From Salticus scenicus (Eukaryota > Arthropoda > Arachnida > Araneae > Salticidae): a DNA stretch of 64,000 nucleotides. Positions 1 through 11,365 of the stretch are shown here, one piece after another. Every line of letters starts with the position of its first letter. Positions within the stretch are counted from its first letter, which is position 1. The translations under genes and the position numbers were made by a program. Location of the stretch: positions 112,511,259-112,575,258 of the forward strand of contig OZ005653.1 in NCBI GenBank assembly GCA_963930645.1. Reading direction: 5' to 3'. The notes beneath the pieces are model-generated. The model worked only from the letters and a program-made list of their open reading frames with translations, was not told the origin of the DNA and ran no database searches.

Positions 1-1149
1 ACTGTATTCGGCAGCGTTTAGATAGCCATTTGGAACTTTTATAATAGTTCAAAACACGATAGCAATGCATTTTTTTTTAATACTTTTCCAATTGCTCCGG
101 GTTCCCGCTGCCTTCGGTAGCATTTATATGACTAAACAGAAAAATTTAAAAACATGGTATATAAAAATTCTTTTTATCTTGTAATTCTTTTTAACATTTA
201 TTTTCAATAGTTTGATCTATTACATATCCATCTTGTTTTTATCTCGTATGGAACAAAAGAATGTGGTTTATTTCGATAAATTAGAAAATAAAGAAAACTT
301 TAAGGGTTTGTGTTGCTGTGGTATGGATTTATCGTAAGAAGATGTTGTTAATTTTTTTTAATAATTTCATAAATAATTTAAATAGAAAATGATGTATGTG
401 GAATAATTTAGCTATTGTTTGAAAACTAGAGCAACTGGAATATTTCCTTCCCCAAGGACAGCGATAACTTCAAAACTCAGCAGAACAACTAAACTCGGCT
501 CCAGTTGAAGCGGGGAAACCGCTTCTGTTTTACCGCTACCGACAATTGAGAAGGAAGCTACGATTGGTATGCCGCAACTTTGCGAATATAAGAGTTATTT
601 TCGAACTAATTTTAATTTTTGCGCCCTCTGTAAATAATCCTATAGGTTGTAAATATAAATACGTATGTTCAGTAATATTTGTTGTTAGCAATATCGATTT
701 TTTATGAAGTGTGTGCAGTTAGATTAAAAATATTGAAATTATTATTTCGTTCTTAATGTTCGTTTTTAAGATACCAGTCTGCTTTATTTATTGAAAATGA
801 TTACAAAACCAACAGCTATGAAAGAGGAAATAAATCTACTTTTTATGTAATAATAAAATTTGTACAGTGATTGATTTATGTACAGTGAGAATTATTGTGA
901 TACCTTATAGAACCTCTCTTATCTGTGGTACAAGCTGTCTGCAAATTCTTTTATGATTAAATGGTGTTTATGATTAAATGGTTTATAGATAGAGAAACAA
1001 AATTAGTATCTATTTTTTAGGAAATAACTTTCAAGAAGTTCAAATCAACATTTAAGTTAGATTGAATAAATTATATTGCAGAAAGTCTCTAAAATTGATA
1101 AACCACAGTTAAAAATATAGTAAAAAAATACAGAAAAAGAAATCACTTT

Positions 1150-1850
1150 TGCACTATCCCTATATTTATAGTAAACAAATATTTTTGTTAAACCAACGTT
1201 TAGTGTTAATTTATCAAAAAATTTTGAATTCAGTTTTTATGTGTGATGTGTTTACACAGTAAATCGGTTGAATTTATATAGATGTATTTACCCACTTATT
1301 TTTCTAAGATTTATTAAAATATATAGTTAATAAAGCATTTTTTTTAGCAGATCTCTAAACTGAATGCTGTTTATACACCATATGTAAGTACATACTTTTA
1401 ATTTAAAAAAATGTCTATTATTGAACTTTTGAAAAACGAATATACTACTAAAGAAAAAGGTTTCATTTCAAATGAAAACTCCATTTTTCTTTATTGAAGA
1501 TGTAAAAATTGATTATTTATTCCATCTGCAAGAAACAGTTTCATAATTTATTTGAAATTATAAAATATGGGTGCAGTCTGTCATTTAATCTGAAAACTCG
1601 TATTAAATAATTATTTTTATGCATGAGGTGGAAAGCTAATATTTAGTTTCAATCCTATTAATATTTAAGTGATGTTTAAGAGACTGGAATATTTCATTTT
1701 AAAAATACTAGAATTCGATAAATATAATCTAAATTTATGAACTAAAAGAAAATACATTTTTATGTAATTCATTTTTATTTCGAATAAAATACATTAAAAT
1801 ATTTCCTGTTCAGAGCGACTAAATTAAATTTAAGGGAGACGTCTTAAGCT
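1150..1850. repeat. Old dispersed repeat, copy A (partner at 17750-18420)
   Basis: This stretch matches 17750-18420 in the same orientation over several hundred bases, with many substitutions and small indels. Shared landmarks in the same order are GTGTGAT near 1240, TTCCATCTGCAA at 1520-1532, TCGTATTAAA followed by TTTTTATGCATGAG near 1600-1627, GCTAATATTTAGTTTCA, and TTCAGAGC near 1810. No terminal repeat, target duplication or coding capacity was recognised, so it could be a degraded non-coding TE or an old segmental duplication. Confidence 0.6.
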
Positions 1851-1955
1851 TTGAAAATTCCCCATTTAAATAATTTATTCATTAGTTTAGAATATTTAAT
1901 TAAATATTTGCTAATCAAAAATTCGGCCTAGAAGTCGATATTTTCAAATGTTTTA

Positions 1956-1956
<1 letters not shown>

Positions 1957-1995
<39 letters not shown>
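1957..1995. repeat. (ATT)n microsatellite
   Basis: Uninterrupted ATT/TTA trinucleotide run inside AT-rich DNA. Similar runs occur near 15421, 40362 and 57969. Confidence 0.95.
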
Positions 1996-1996
<1 letters not shown>

Positions 1997-2619
1997 CATT
2001 TTAAGTCTTTTATTTTAATTTTTTTCTCTAATTAGTCTTAAAATTTGAATTATATTTTGGCGGTTTCTACTAGCATTATAATATTTTTCAATAGGTTGGT
2101 TCATTTGTGACATTTTAATATATATATATATATATAAATTCAGTACATTTTTGTAGCACTGACGTCAGTATCAAAGGTTACATTATTTTCAAGCTTAGGA
2201 AGCATGAATCTCCATAGGGGCATATTCAGCTTCATCAACAAGTGGGAAGAACCATTGGGTGATATGACTGACCAAGACCTGACGATATGGAACTATATAT
2301 TAAAATTATTTCAGGTTCTTGTATATGCCCTTCGCGTATTTGCGTTTAAAAGCATTTTTAATAAAACATTTTTTTTAGTGTACCATAATTCCATTACTTA
2401 AAAGATTTTCTTCGCAAATACATTAACCTTAAATCTTAATACTTAAATGTATTAAGTAGATAGTTGCTTTGATTTATTTTATTTTAATCTTAGATAATTA
2501 ATTGTTACCCTGAAAATTATTTTGCCAATTTAAGAAAATAGATACATGCACTTTTCTTATCTAGATCTATCTATATATCTGTACTGAATCTTCTTAATTG
2601 ATGAGAATCAATTTTAACA

Positions 2620-3720
2620 TTTTCTTCTTTTCTGGGACTGAGGGCAGGCAGTGGTCTCTTTTGGTTTGATAGTGATACATCAACAGGCTCTTTTTCTCGA
2701 TTTGTCGGAAAGACAATGAAACAGTTGTACTTCTGCTGTTTAATTTGATTGCTTTCTCATGTCGTATGCAGAGAAATCACGAATTTATAACAGCAAGGTC
2801 AGGAAAACGAACGGTTACTTTTCCATCTACGTCTTTGTTTCATACCAGTTTTGATATGCCTCCAATTGCTGGTCTCAACTGTCTGCATCCACATTGATGC
2901 ATTGCAATTCTCTAAAATGCCTAGAAAAATAGACTCAGAATTTTATTTTTTCTTCCTTCTACCATCTTTAACTGATTTCAGCGGCTTCCTATTCATATTG
3001 ACGCAAGTACAACTTTCTATTTGCACATTTCAAATTGAATCTTTTAGTAATGAAAACGCACACGAAACTTCGATATACGCGAAGTACCTACAGTAGCTCC
3101 AACATTGATACATCCATTCGGCAAATGCTCTGATCTTAAACTTAATCATATACATCGATCGGCGTTTCCTAAGCCTAATCAGAAGGAACGATCCGTGCAC
3201 GATCCGTCCTTGCGTGCAGGAAAAAGATCATCTTCAGCAGAATTTCATCTATTCCATGTACTATATGCTGTCAGTAGCAATCAGTCATGTTCTGTAGGCC
3301 AATCTTGGCAAATTTTGATAGGTGGAATGGGTATTCGATGGCCAGTGCGTCGTTCACATTTAAAAATTTTATATATACTTCCAAAAATGCAGAAGAACTG
3401 TACAATCACTTGCAAAGCGGTGTTTCAATTTTTAATTTTAAATACAGTTCTAAAAATTCGAAAAAGAAAATCATTCTGCGGAAGAATTGTTTTCCAAAAG
3501 GATTGATTTGCCAAAGCATTTCGCTGTGTTCTTCCCTTAAGCAAGAACAGATCAGGAGACATGGAAAAAGCAACAAGAAAATACTTTTTCAGGTAATGGG
3601 CACACAATGTTCTATCCGAAGAATAATATAGCATTTTAAAAACCTTGTTCTTTCTGAAATTCAGAAATAAAGTAGATGGCACGAGCTATAATAAATACAT
3701 CTACTTGAACAACAGAAAGG
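2620..3720. other. Higher-complexity block, possible old pseudogene, unassigned
   Basis: This kilobase is less AT-rich than its surroundings and has overlapping open frames on both strands. On plus, 2851-3096, 3105-3506 and 3287-3631 are open. On minus, an open stretch of about 85 codons from about 3430 to 3170 carries a single stop. No domain, signature or splice pattern was recognised in any frame and none has clear coding bias. It could be a decayed gene or the coding part of an unrecognised TE. No function is assigned. Confidence 0.2.
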
Positions 3721-4214
3721 GAAAAAGTGTCTTAGGTCTGCCATGAAACAGGAGAGGATGCTTTCGACAAGATAATTATGTGGTTCAGCAATTACCTCAA
3801 GTGTTTTCATTGTTCGTATGTATTTTAAATGCTAGAAATGCTAGAAAAATCAACCCGTTATGAAAACGGAAACAAATTATAAAAGATAGTATTGCACGCC
3901 AACAAAAATCGTCTGTGTGGAGAAAGATACCAGTAATTTAAACCAGTAAGGGAAAGATAATTGCTTTTTAACGATAAATAATCGAAATAAGCTAATCAGT
4001 TGCACTTATTTTTCTTTTGCAGTGAAAATCTACAAAATAAACTACAACTTTAATTCTTATAATATAAATATTACTATTTTAAGAGAAGGCTTCTTAGTTT
4101 ATATGAATAATTAAATAGATAATATTGGAATAATTATTTAACTTGCGAAATATCAATAGAAACTGTTTTTAATAAAACAAATGGATGATTTAATTAATTT
4201 TAAAATTATGTTAT

Positions 4215-4276
4215 ATATATATATATTACGGCGTGTGCATTGTCTTATATATATATATATAAGACTGTTGTAATGC
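4215..4276. repeat. Short imperfect palindrome around (TA)n
   Basis: TGCATT, GTCTTATATA and a TA core are followed by TATAAGAC and AATGCA, giving a small hairpin-capable palindrome. It is probably TA-microsatellite derived. Confidence 0.5.
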
Positions 4277-4289
4277 ATTTATATATATC

Positions 4290-4700
4290 TAAGTTTAAAG
4301 ATTAGAAAAACCAAAAGGAGAATTACACACCAATGCGCAAAACTGCAGCAAAAGGAAATGCAAAACTTAAATGTAGGAATATATAAACAAATGAATGAAA
4401 TTAAACCCCAAAAAACACTGAGGTCTTCATTAGAGAGGCCCCTCAGTGTAGGGGTGAAAACGAAGTTTCTGAAAGGACAGTAGCAATTAGCTAATAACTA
4501 TCATTAGCCCCCAACTTCTCACCAAAGAGAAAACCACCATTAACTAAAGAGAAATCAATCATATATATAATGTATAAAATACTAAAAAAGTTATAATATT
4601 ACAAAATTGCAAAAATTATAAAATTACGTCAATTCATTTAAAATATATACAATAATATAAGGAATTACTGAAGGTAAACAAAAAAGTATAATATGAAATA
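4290..4700 (-). mobile_element. Probable 3' region of the Penelope-like element
   Basis: On the minus strand this directly follows the RT relic at 4700-5527. It contains a short stem-loop with arms CACTGAGG and CCTCAGTG (4418-4450) and an otherwise AT-rich tail. I could not find a GIY-YIG endonuclease domain. Assignment rests on position and orientation only. Confidence 0.35.
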
Positions 4701-5527
4701 AAATCACTTCGGCCCACGGGTTTACTCGTCGGTACTTAAATATCGCCCTTAAATGAGGAAATAGAAAAAAACCGAAATAGGAAAAAACTGGAAACATACA
4801 GTTAAAAATTGGGACGGGTAACAGTTAATTTGCAATGTATTTTTTCGATCTTCAAGAGCATATTTTAAATCATTTTCATTAATGCAGATAGTAGGAATTC
4901 TTTTAAACTGTGCGAACATAATATTTTTTTAAAAATTTTCTACTGATATTTGAAAACAAATTAGTAAGACTATTAACTTTAAAATTAAAATCCTTCCTTT
5001 TATCGTATAATCCAATGAGCCATTTTTCATTATTTCTCTTTATATTTAAATCTAGGAATGAAATTTTATCAGTATCTGTACGGTTTAAAATTAATTCTTT
5101 AGGATATATTTTTCCAGAAATATTTTCGAAACAATTACAGTTAAAAACAATTAATCATCAACATATCTGGGAAAAGTAATATTTATAAAAGTATTTTCGA
5201 AAAAATATAAAAATAAATTTGCAAAAGTACTCGAAAAACTCGTCCCATCGGAATCCGCTACGCTGTAAAAAGTAATCTTTCCCGTTAAACAAAACATTTT
5301 CAAAAATACAGAACTTAATAAGATTGATCCAGTAATTTTTTTCACAATTTAAGTAACTGCTAAATTCCCCATAAATGCTTTCAAAAACTTCTATTACTAA
5401 GTTGTGTGGAATGCTGCCGAACAAATTTTCAAAATCATAGGTACTTACGGAAGTAATACTTTCTGAGTAATCCTTGAAATATTCTATAATAGAATAAATA
5501 TATTCTATAATAGAAAAAATTATCAAC
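4700..5527 (-). pseudogene. Penelope-like element reverse transcriptase relic
   Basis: The minus strand encodes pieces of a reverse transcriptase of Penelope-like type. The first piece (5526-5158) begins in the palm/fingers region and includes STYDFENLFGSIPHNLV, the first catalytic-aspartate region, and NGKDYFLQRSGF. An overlapping frame supplies GTSFSSTFANLFLYFFEN and then FPRYVDD, the catalytic YVDD box at about 5154-5165. Beyond a further shift, another frame gives FLDLNIKR and LYDKRKDFNFKVNSLT, a block typical of Penelope-like RTs just after the thumb. At least two frameshifts are needed, so it is dead. The 5' part is missing and the relic stops at about 5527, where an R170-type repeat begins. 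Known family: Penelope-like elements normally pair this RT with a GIY-YIG endonuclease, which is not visible here. Confidence 0.8.
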
Positions 5528-6850
5528 TAGTGGAACTGCAGATGAGGAGCGCCAACGTCCTATTTGCATCAAACATTATTCAATAGGTCATTTTTATTTA
5601 TTCCTTATTATATAATAGTATATATTGATTCGATCGAATTGTTACCATAATCAGATACATTCATACACGGGGGGTTGATGGGGCGTCAGCCCACATCAAA
5701 CCCCTGCTGTATACCTATACCTTTGTATACCTATTTGTATATCATATATATGTATTCTTAATAAACGACGGTCTTGTATCATTCCCCTGAAATTCATAAA
5801 TAGGTATGGTTTCTTCATATTACCATATATAATTTTCTTCATTCTATGCCCAAATTTCATGCAAAATAATTACATAGCATATCGGAAATATTTTGCGTAA
5901 CGCTGTAAACTAATTACCAATTCTATGCCCACAATTTTCAACAGAAAAAACATGCTTTTAAAATTCTAACAAAATTTTATTATATTTAAAGGCGTGAAAA
6001 CATGCTAAAATACACTTTTAAGAAATACCGACTATAGACCGTAAGATTACGAAATTCGTTTATGAATCCCGGAAAAGTAGCCACAGTTATTATAAACGCC
6101 AATAATAATATCTCCTCTAATTAAATATAACTCATTAATTTTTCAAACTTTGACAACATTTGGATGATTGCAGTACTTCCTCGGAATTATTTTGTGTGGT
6201 CCCATAAATTATTTAGTCTATACATACCCTTTTTTAAGAGAAAACACGAATTTAAGCATCTTTATAATGTATTTACATTCTATTAATTCCAATGCAGCAT
6301 AAACGCATTAAAGTGCACGCTTGACTAAAAATTTTTTCGTAGGCTCTAATGTTACGAAATTATTTTGTGTGTCTCTGTAAACGAACCTATAATCATTGTA
6401 TACACCAATAAAAACTATTTAGCTTATTTTGCGTTTAAAATTAAAAATTGTTCCAAATTTAACATAGTTTGAATGACCACGTGACATTGTCAGAACACTT
6501 TTGTAACGTCCTGTACATTAATTAGAAAGCTTAAGAGCACATATTTTCTTCAAACAACATAAGTTTAAGCACCTTATTCACGTAAGCTAGTTTAATTTTC
6601 TTGATTGCAAAGAAATGATGTTAAAATGCGTTTAAACGAAATTCACCCCATACGCCGTAATGTTAAGTATTTTGGCGTGTCCGTCTACACAATCTATAAA
6701 ATGTATAGACATAAAAAATTATATAGTTATTTCTATGCCGAGCCTGAATGTGTGTGTCAATTTGCAAGTCAATCGGAGAATTTTTGAAGGCCGCTATTGC
6801 GGTACATACAAATTCTGCCCATAGGCCGTAATGATAAGAAAAAAAATTGT
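5527..6850 (+). repeat. R170 tandem array 1 with end module
   Basis: This is a degenerate array of roughly 150-175-bp units. The recurring core CATAGGCCGTAATG(ATAA) is followed by a TTTTGTGTGTCCCTGTA-like block. Cores are visible near 6034, 6341, 6648 and 6820. The left end (5527-5800) begins ACTAGTGGAACTGCAGATGA and includes a G-run hairpin region at 5668-5705. This end module recurs in reverse complement at 57530-57835, next to another R170 array, so module and array look like one element. No coding sequence was recognised. Class is unknown. Confidence 0.7.
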
Positions 6851-6859
6851 GTGTCCCCC

Positions 6860-7110
6860 CAGCAAAACTTATACTGATGGGCTCGTTCTGGCCTATAGCT
6901 GGCATCTTGCACTTGCCATCAGCTGCAGGTTGCCACATGTAGCTGAAGCAGTGGGCCGCTTACGGCTGCCAGCACTGAAGACAACCTACAGTGAAAAGGC
7001 CGGTGGCTCAGAAGCGGCATAATGACAGCTGGCCTTTTGCAGGGTACCAGCACACGGCCAACATTATGTTTGCCATGTTGCGGCCACAATTTATAAGGCC
7101 GGTACCGGAC
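6860..7110. repeat. Degenerate GGCCCA/TGCCAGCA minisatellite, copy 1
   Basis: This short GC-richer interval is dominated by variants of TGCCAGCA, GTGGGCC and GGCC with irregular 20-60 base spacing. It abuts R170 array 1. The same kind of sequence abuts R170 array 2 at 13385-13745, so the two repeat types probably belong to one composite element. Confidence 0.55.
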
Positions 7111-7293
7111 CGTCACTTGCAATTCGAATGCATAGATGGCGCTGCGATACACCTGCTGTTGATTTGAAATTCCCTCTCATTTCGCTTCGTCATTTCGTGC
7201 CAAGTCTGCTGCGTACAAGATACGTAAAGGTTAAATGATCTCATAAAAAGTGTAAGAGTAAGTGATTCATTTTTTAATTTGGTTTTGTGTTTT

Positions 7294-7296
7294 GTG

Positions 7297-7321
<25 letters not shown>
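7294..7321. repeat. Poly(T) tract
   Basis: Run of about 27 T. It is preceded by GTTTTGTG repeats and could be a retroposon tail read in reverse. No element was identified. Confidence 0.8.
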
Positions 7322-7327
<6 letters not shown>

Positions 7328-8275
7328 CATTTTTAGAAGCCTTTGATTTTAGAACTATTATTAAAATATTAGGGTTTCAGGAAAAGTACAGCAAATATCT
7401 CGTTGGTCCGTTTAAAATGAGTCATGATAGTCATTAATTTTCTAATTATATTTTTATTATTTGTTATTATTATTATTTTAATAGAGCTAATAAGTTTATG
7501 GATCGAACTTTATATTTGTATAACTGTGGGAAAGTTATTAGAACAATTATAAATTTGTAACCATTTTATTTTATTTATTTTTACTTTGTTCTACATGTAT
7601 AAGAAGAAAGTATTTGATACGTAAAAATTTTCGACTCCCGTTTTTCGGTTATTTTAAACGTTTTGAGATGTTCTGAACACGATCTGAATTCATTAAAAAA
7701 TTATCTGTCTATCTTTGTGTGTATCAGTAAATTTTTGAACGATGTATTCTATAAGCAATTGAATACAATTTAACTTAACTTGATATTTAGTTGGACTTTG
7801 ACATAAATTGGTGCTAATTACATTTGAGGATCAATCCTTCAAAGTATGCCGCCTTCATCCAATTTTTTCCCTAGTTTTTAATATGGCAGTATGAGAGAAA
7901 AAATTGCATAAATATACATAATAAGAATTAAATTTTAGATGTGAAATAAAATAAATAAATGTTTATGTTAATAACAGTCAGCCAAGATTTTTTTTCCCCT
8001 TCTTTTTAATCCAGAGAGCATCGCTTGAAAATAAATAAATAAATAAATAAATAAATCTTAAAAATTATCCATTCTGTATATATTTGACTAGATCCTTATA
8101 TATATATATGTATAAAGTATCTTAAAAAATGTACTTGTAAAATAGTAAAAGGCATTTTAAAAATTCCCATATGTTAGAAATATAAATGGAAAATGAAGTA
8201 TTGCCATAAATAAGTTAATTAAAAGGGAAGTAGCAAAAAGTATAATCAAAATAAGTATTAGACTTTCTATTACAT
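7322..8275. other. AT-rich DNA, no gene recognised
   Basis: Simple AAAT repeats lie at 8026-8056 and a TA run near 8097. No coding signature or bounded repeat was recognised. Confidence 0.6.
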
Positions 8276-8440
8276 CCCAAAGAAACGTCACCCAAGCATG
8301 AAAGAGTTCTGCTTTTTCTGCCAAAAGTGTAATTTGTATCATATTTCTTATATTATTTTTGTGATTTTATAGAACAGAAATTTTTTATGGAAATTTGTGG
8401 TGGCAAAAAAAGCGGAACTCTTTCATTTTTGATCACCAGT
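8276..8440. repeat. Small imperfect inverted repeat
   Basis: The arm at 8292-8326 (ATGAAAGAGTTCTGCTTTTT) pairs with the arm at 8402-8435, whose reverse complement reads ATGAAAGAGTTCCGCTTTTT. The ~75-base centre is AT-rich. Target duplications are not clear. It is consistent with a small MITE. Confidence 0.55.
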
Positions 8441-9700
8441 ATGATTCAAACAGTCAAGAATCGTGAAGGTGGTCCTATACTACTAAATCTGAATCAGTTT
8501 ATTCATATTTCATGAATAACAAGTGCATTATTACCTTTTAAATTCCGAAATTATTATTATTAACACAGATAACACTCACAAACTAATAAAATTTTCGCCG
8601 CATAAAGATGTGAGACAAAATAAATAAAAAATAAATTCAATTAAATAAATAAAGACAAGAAGATAAAATAAAAAAAATCATTTAGATTAGAATAATTTTC
8701 TGTCAAATACTATATACTTATCCCAGACGTTAATCTTTGAACTGCATTATTATTATCATTATTATTATTATCACTACACTGCATCATAAAATTATATATT
8801 CTGTTTATATTTGTAATTTAAACTATCACTTTTGGCTGTTAAACTTTAAATGCGTAAGACACACTGAGTAAACTTTAAATGAGTATGACTATAAATTTTA
8901 TAAAATGTTTATCCAGTGTCTCTGTAACTCTACAATGGTTTTCAACTAAAAGTAAATAATTGAAATTCTTTACCTTCATCCCGTATTTTTATTTTTTCAA
9001 ATTGTTTTTTTTTTTTCTCAACAAATAATAATAACAATTAAGGAAAATTAAGGTCTATTTAGAAGGAAATATAAATCATTGATGTACACCCACTACTAAA
9101 TAATTAAAATAATAGTCATTCTCATTAAATCTGTGTATAAAACAGATTTTTTAACATCCTGTTTCATTTTCTCTATATAAGATTTCAAATAAGTATTTCC
9201 CTATAGTTATGATGAAATCTTTCAGAGCAACTGAAAACTACGTCTTTATTTAATAAATTCATTAAAGTAAACCAAACCAACATATATCAGTGCAGTACGA
9301 ATGTTTTAGTTTCTAATTGGAATATTTTCCTTAGTCAGCAATTATTGGAACCAGATGGCTGCAGCGCAGATGCTTACTTCCTATGATCTTTGAAGGTTAG
9401 CAACAGCGCTTATCTGTTCAAAGAATGTCATTTGAATCCTAAATTGTAATCTGCGCCTTTCTGATTAAAAAAAGTAATCCATAACTTTAGATGAATTAGT
9501 CGTTTAAATAAATTAATAAGAAAAAAAAAAAATGGTTTTCAATTGGTTTCCATGATCATGCATGAATGTTTAATTTAAATTTTTATGACAGCAAAAATAT
9601 TAAAAAAAGGGGGAAAAAATGCGTACATATATAATTTAATTGTAAAAAAATAAAAATAATTTAAATTAAAATTAAAATAAAAAAATAAATAAAATTTTTA
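8441..9700. other. AT-rich DNA, no gene recognised
   Basis: ATT/TAT runs occur near 8750-8772. There is one moderately complex patch at 9340-9470. No domain, RNA gene or bounded repeat was seen. Confidence 0.6.
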
Positions 9701-10190
9701 AAAAAGAACCGGTATTAATAATAAAAATCTTTGTAAAGAAACGCAATAATTGAAAAAAAAAAAAACTGGCAACATTTGTTTCTGGTGATACATGACTCTT
9801 CATTTGGTGAACAAAGTAGGCACGAGTGTAGCAAAGCACTTTTGCTACACTCGTGTTCACTTTTGTTCTCCTGACTAAGGGTCATAGCAGTGACATCTGT
9901 TGCCTTTTTATTTAATTTAATTTTTATTATTATTTATTTATTTAATTTTATTTTTACAGTAATAAACGCATCAAAGAACCGTTATTAATAATAAAAATCT
10001 TTGTAAAGAAACACAATAATTGAAAAAAAAAAAAAAAAAAAAAAAAAACCTCGCAACATTTGCTTCGGGTGGAAATAATACCACGTCTCTTCATTAGGTG
10101 CACAAAGTAGGCACGAGTGCGGCAAAGTACTTTTGCTACACTCGTGTCCACTTTTGTTCGCCTGACTAAGGGTTATAGTGGTGACAGCTG
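9700..10190. repeat. Two-unit tandem duplication, each unit with a 15-bp-stem hairpin
   Basis: Unit 1 (about 9706-9900) and unit 2 (about 9975-10190) share TTAATAATAAAAATCTTTGT, GTAAAGAAAC, a poly(A) run, GCAACATTTG, CTTCATT, a hairpin, and CTGACTAAGGG. Each hairpin (9821-9855 and 10112-10146) has arms CACGAGTGTAGCAAA and TTTGCTACACTCGTG around a short loop. Unit 1 is perfectly paired, while unit 2 has two substitutions in the left arm. The pair is separated by AT-rich sequence. Function is unknown; it may be a MITE end that duplicated. Confidence 0.75.
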
Positions 10191-10376
10191 TTTTTTTTTT
10201 TCTTTTCAGAGTCAGAACTTCGTACTTTAGTAGTTTTTAAATCCCTTTTAAGGAGATGACGAAATTGAAAATCGTACTTTAAAATTAGCGTCTTAGAGTT
10301 CTTAAAGTTTACGTACATATGCTTTGAAATGTATCAATACCAAGCATATTAAAATTTCTGGAAAACTATTTAAATA

Positions 10377-10380
<4 letters not shown>

Positions 10381-10413
<33 letters not shown>
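10381..10413. repeat. Poly(A) tract
   Basis: Uninterrupted run of about 33 A in AT-rich sequence. No element body was recognised to its left. Confidence 0.9.
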
Positions 10414-10416
<3 letters not shown>

Positions 10417-11365
10417 AAAATTTCAAAAGGTTTTAAGTGTTGTATACGATTAATCTTTTTAAAAAATTCTCCCTTACCCTGATTTTATTGTATTGCAATG
10501 TATCAATATATTCGAAATAAATTTGGTTTTTACTTTGTGCATTGGTTGGTGAGGTTTTTTTATTGGTTATAAATACTTTTATTTTTGACTTTTAAAAATT
10601 TGCATGAAAATTTAGCACACAAGTACAAAGTACTTTTCAAAAAGTATCTTCTCAATCAATCCACATAGTTATACCCAAATATGTTTAGAAAATTTTGATA
10701 AATTACAATGATGTAAAATCGAGTGTAAAATTCAAAAATTGTGTTGCATGGAATATTTATTTATTTATTTTATTTCAATAGTTTATGAGAAATTTTAATG
10801 TACTTAATAGTGATACATTTCAATACTTATATATGAAATCACGACATTAAGAAAGAAATTTCAAAGAACGATTTTCAATATTTACCATCTCCCTAACTCT
10901 GATTTAAATATTTTTTTATTAAATGTTCTCTATATTGCATACTTAAATCAGAAACATTTATTTCAATATTTTATGTAGTCACTTGCAACCTTACATTTAT
11001 TTATATAAAATTACTTAACACAATTAAATAAACGTTTTGAAATTTAACACTTTGAAACAAAATTTACAAAGAATATAGCATTGCATAGAACAAAATATAT
11101 ATTTATCTTATCAAAATCTTATATTTCCATAGAACAAAAGTAATAATAAGCTTATCATAGATTTATTTTTAATGAAAACGGATCGGCTGAATATTTCTCA
11201 CGCTGTACTAGAAATCCTAAATTTATAAACATAGTCTAAGAATCAAATGCTTGTAAAAATTTTATTGAACTATAAATGCAGTGGGTAATCAATTATTATT
11301 ATTTTTTTTAAACAAATACTGGATGAAATGGTCTTGAACTTCTGATATGCAAAGAACATTTAAAA
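10414..11365. other. AT-rich DNA, no gene recognised
   Basis: Low-complexity AT-rich sequence. Nothing bounded was seen. Confidence 0.6.

Noticed and set aside
8157..8342. 61-codon hydrophobic minus frame
   Set aside because: Hydrophobicity follows from A/T-rich codons, and it overlaps the small inverted repeat at 8276-8440.
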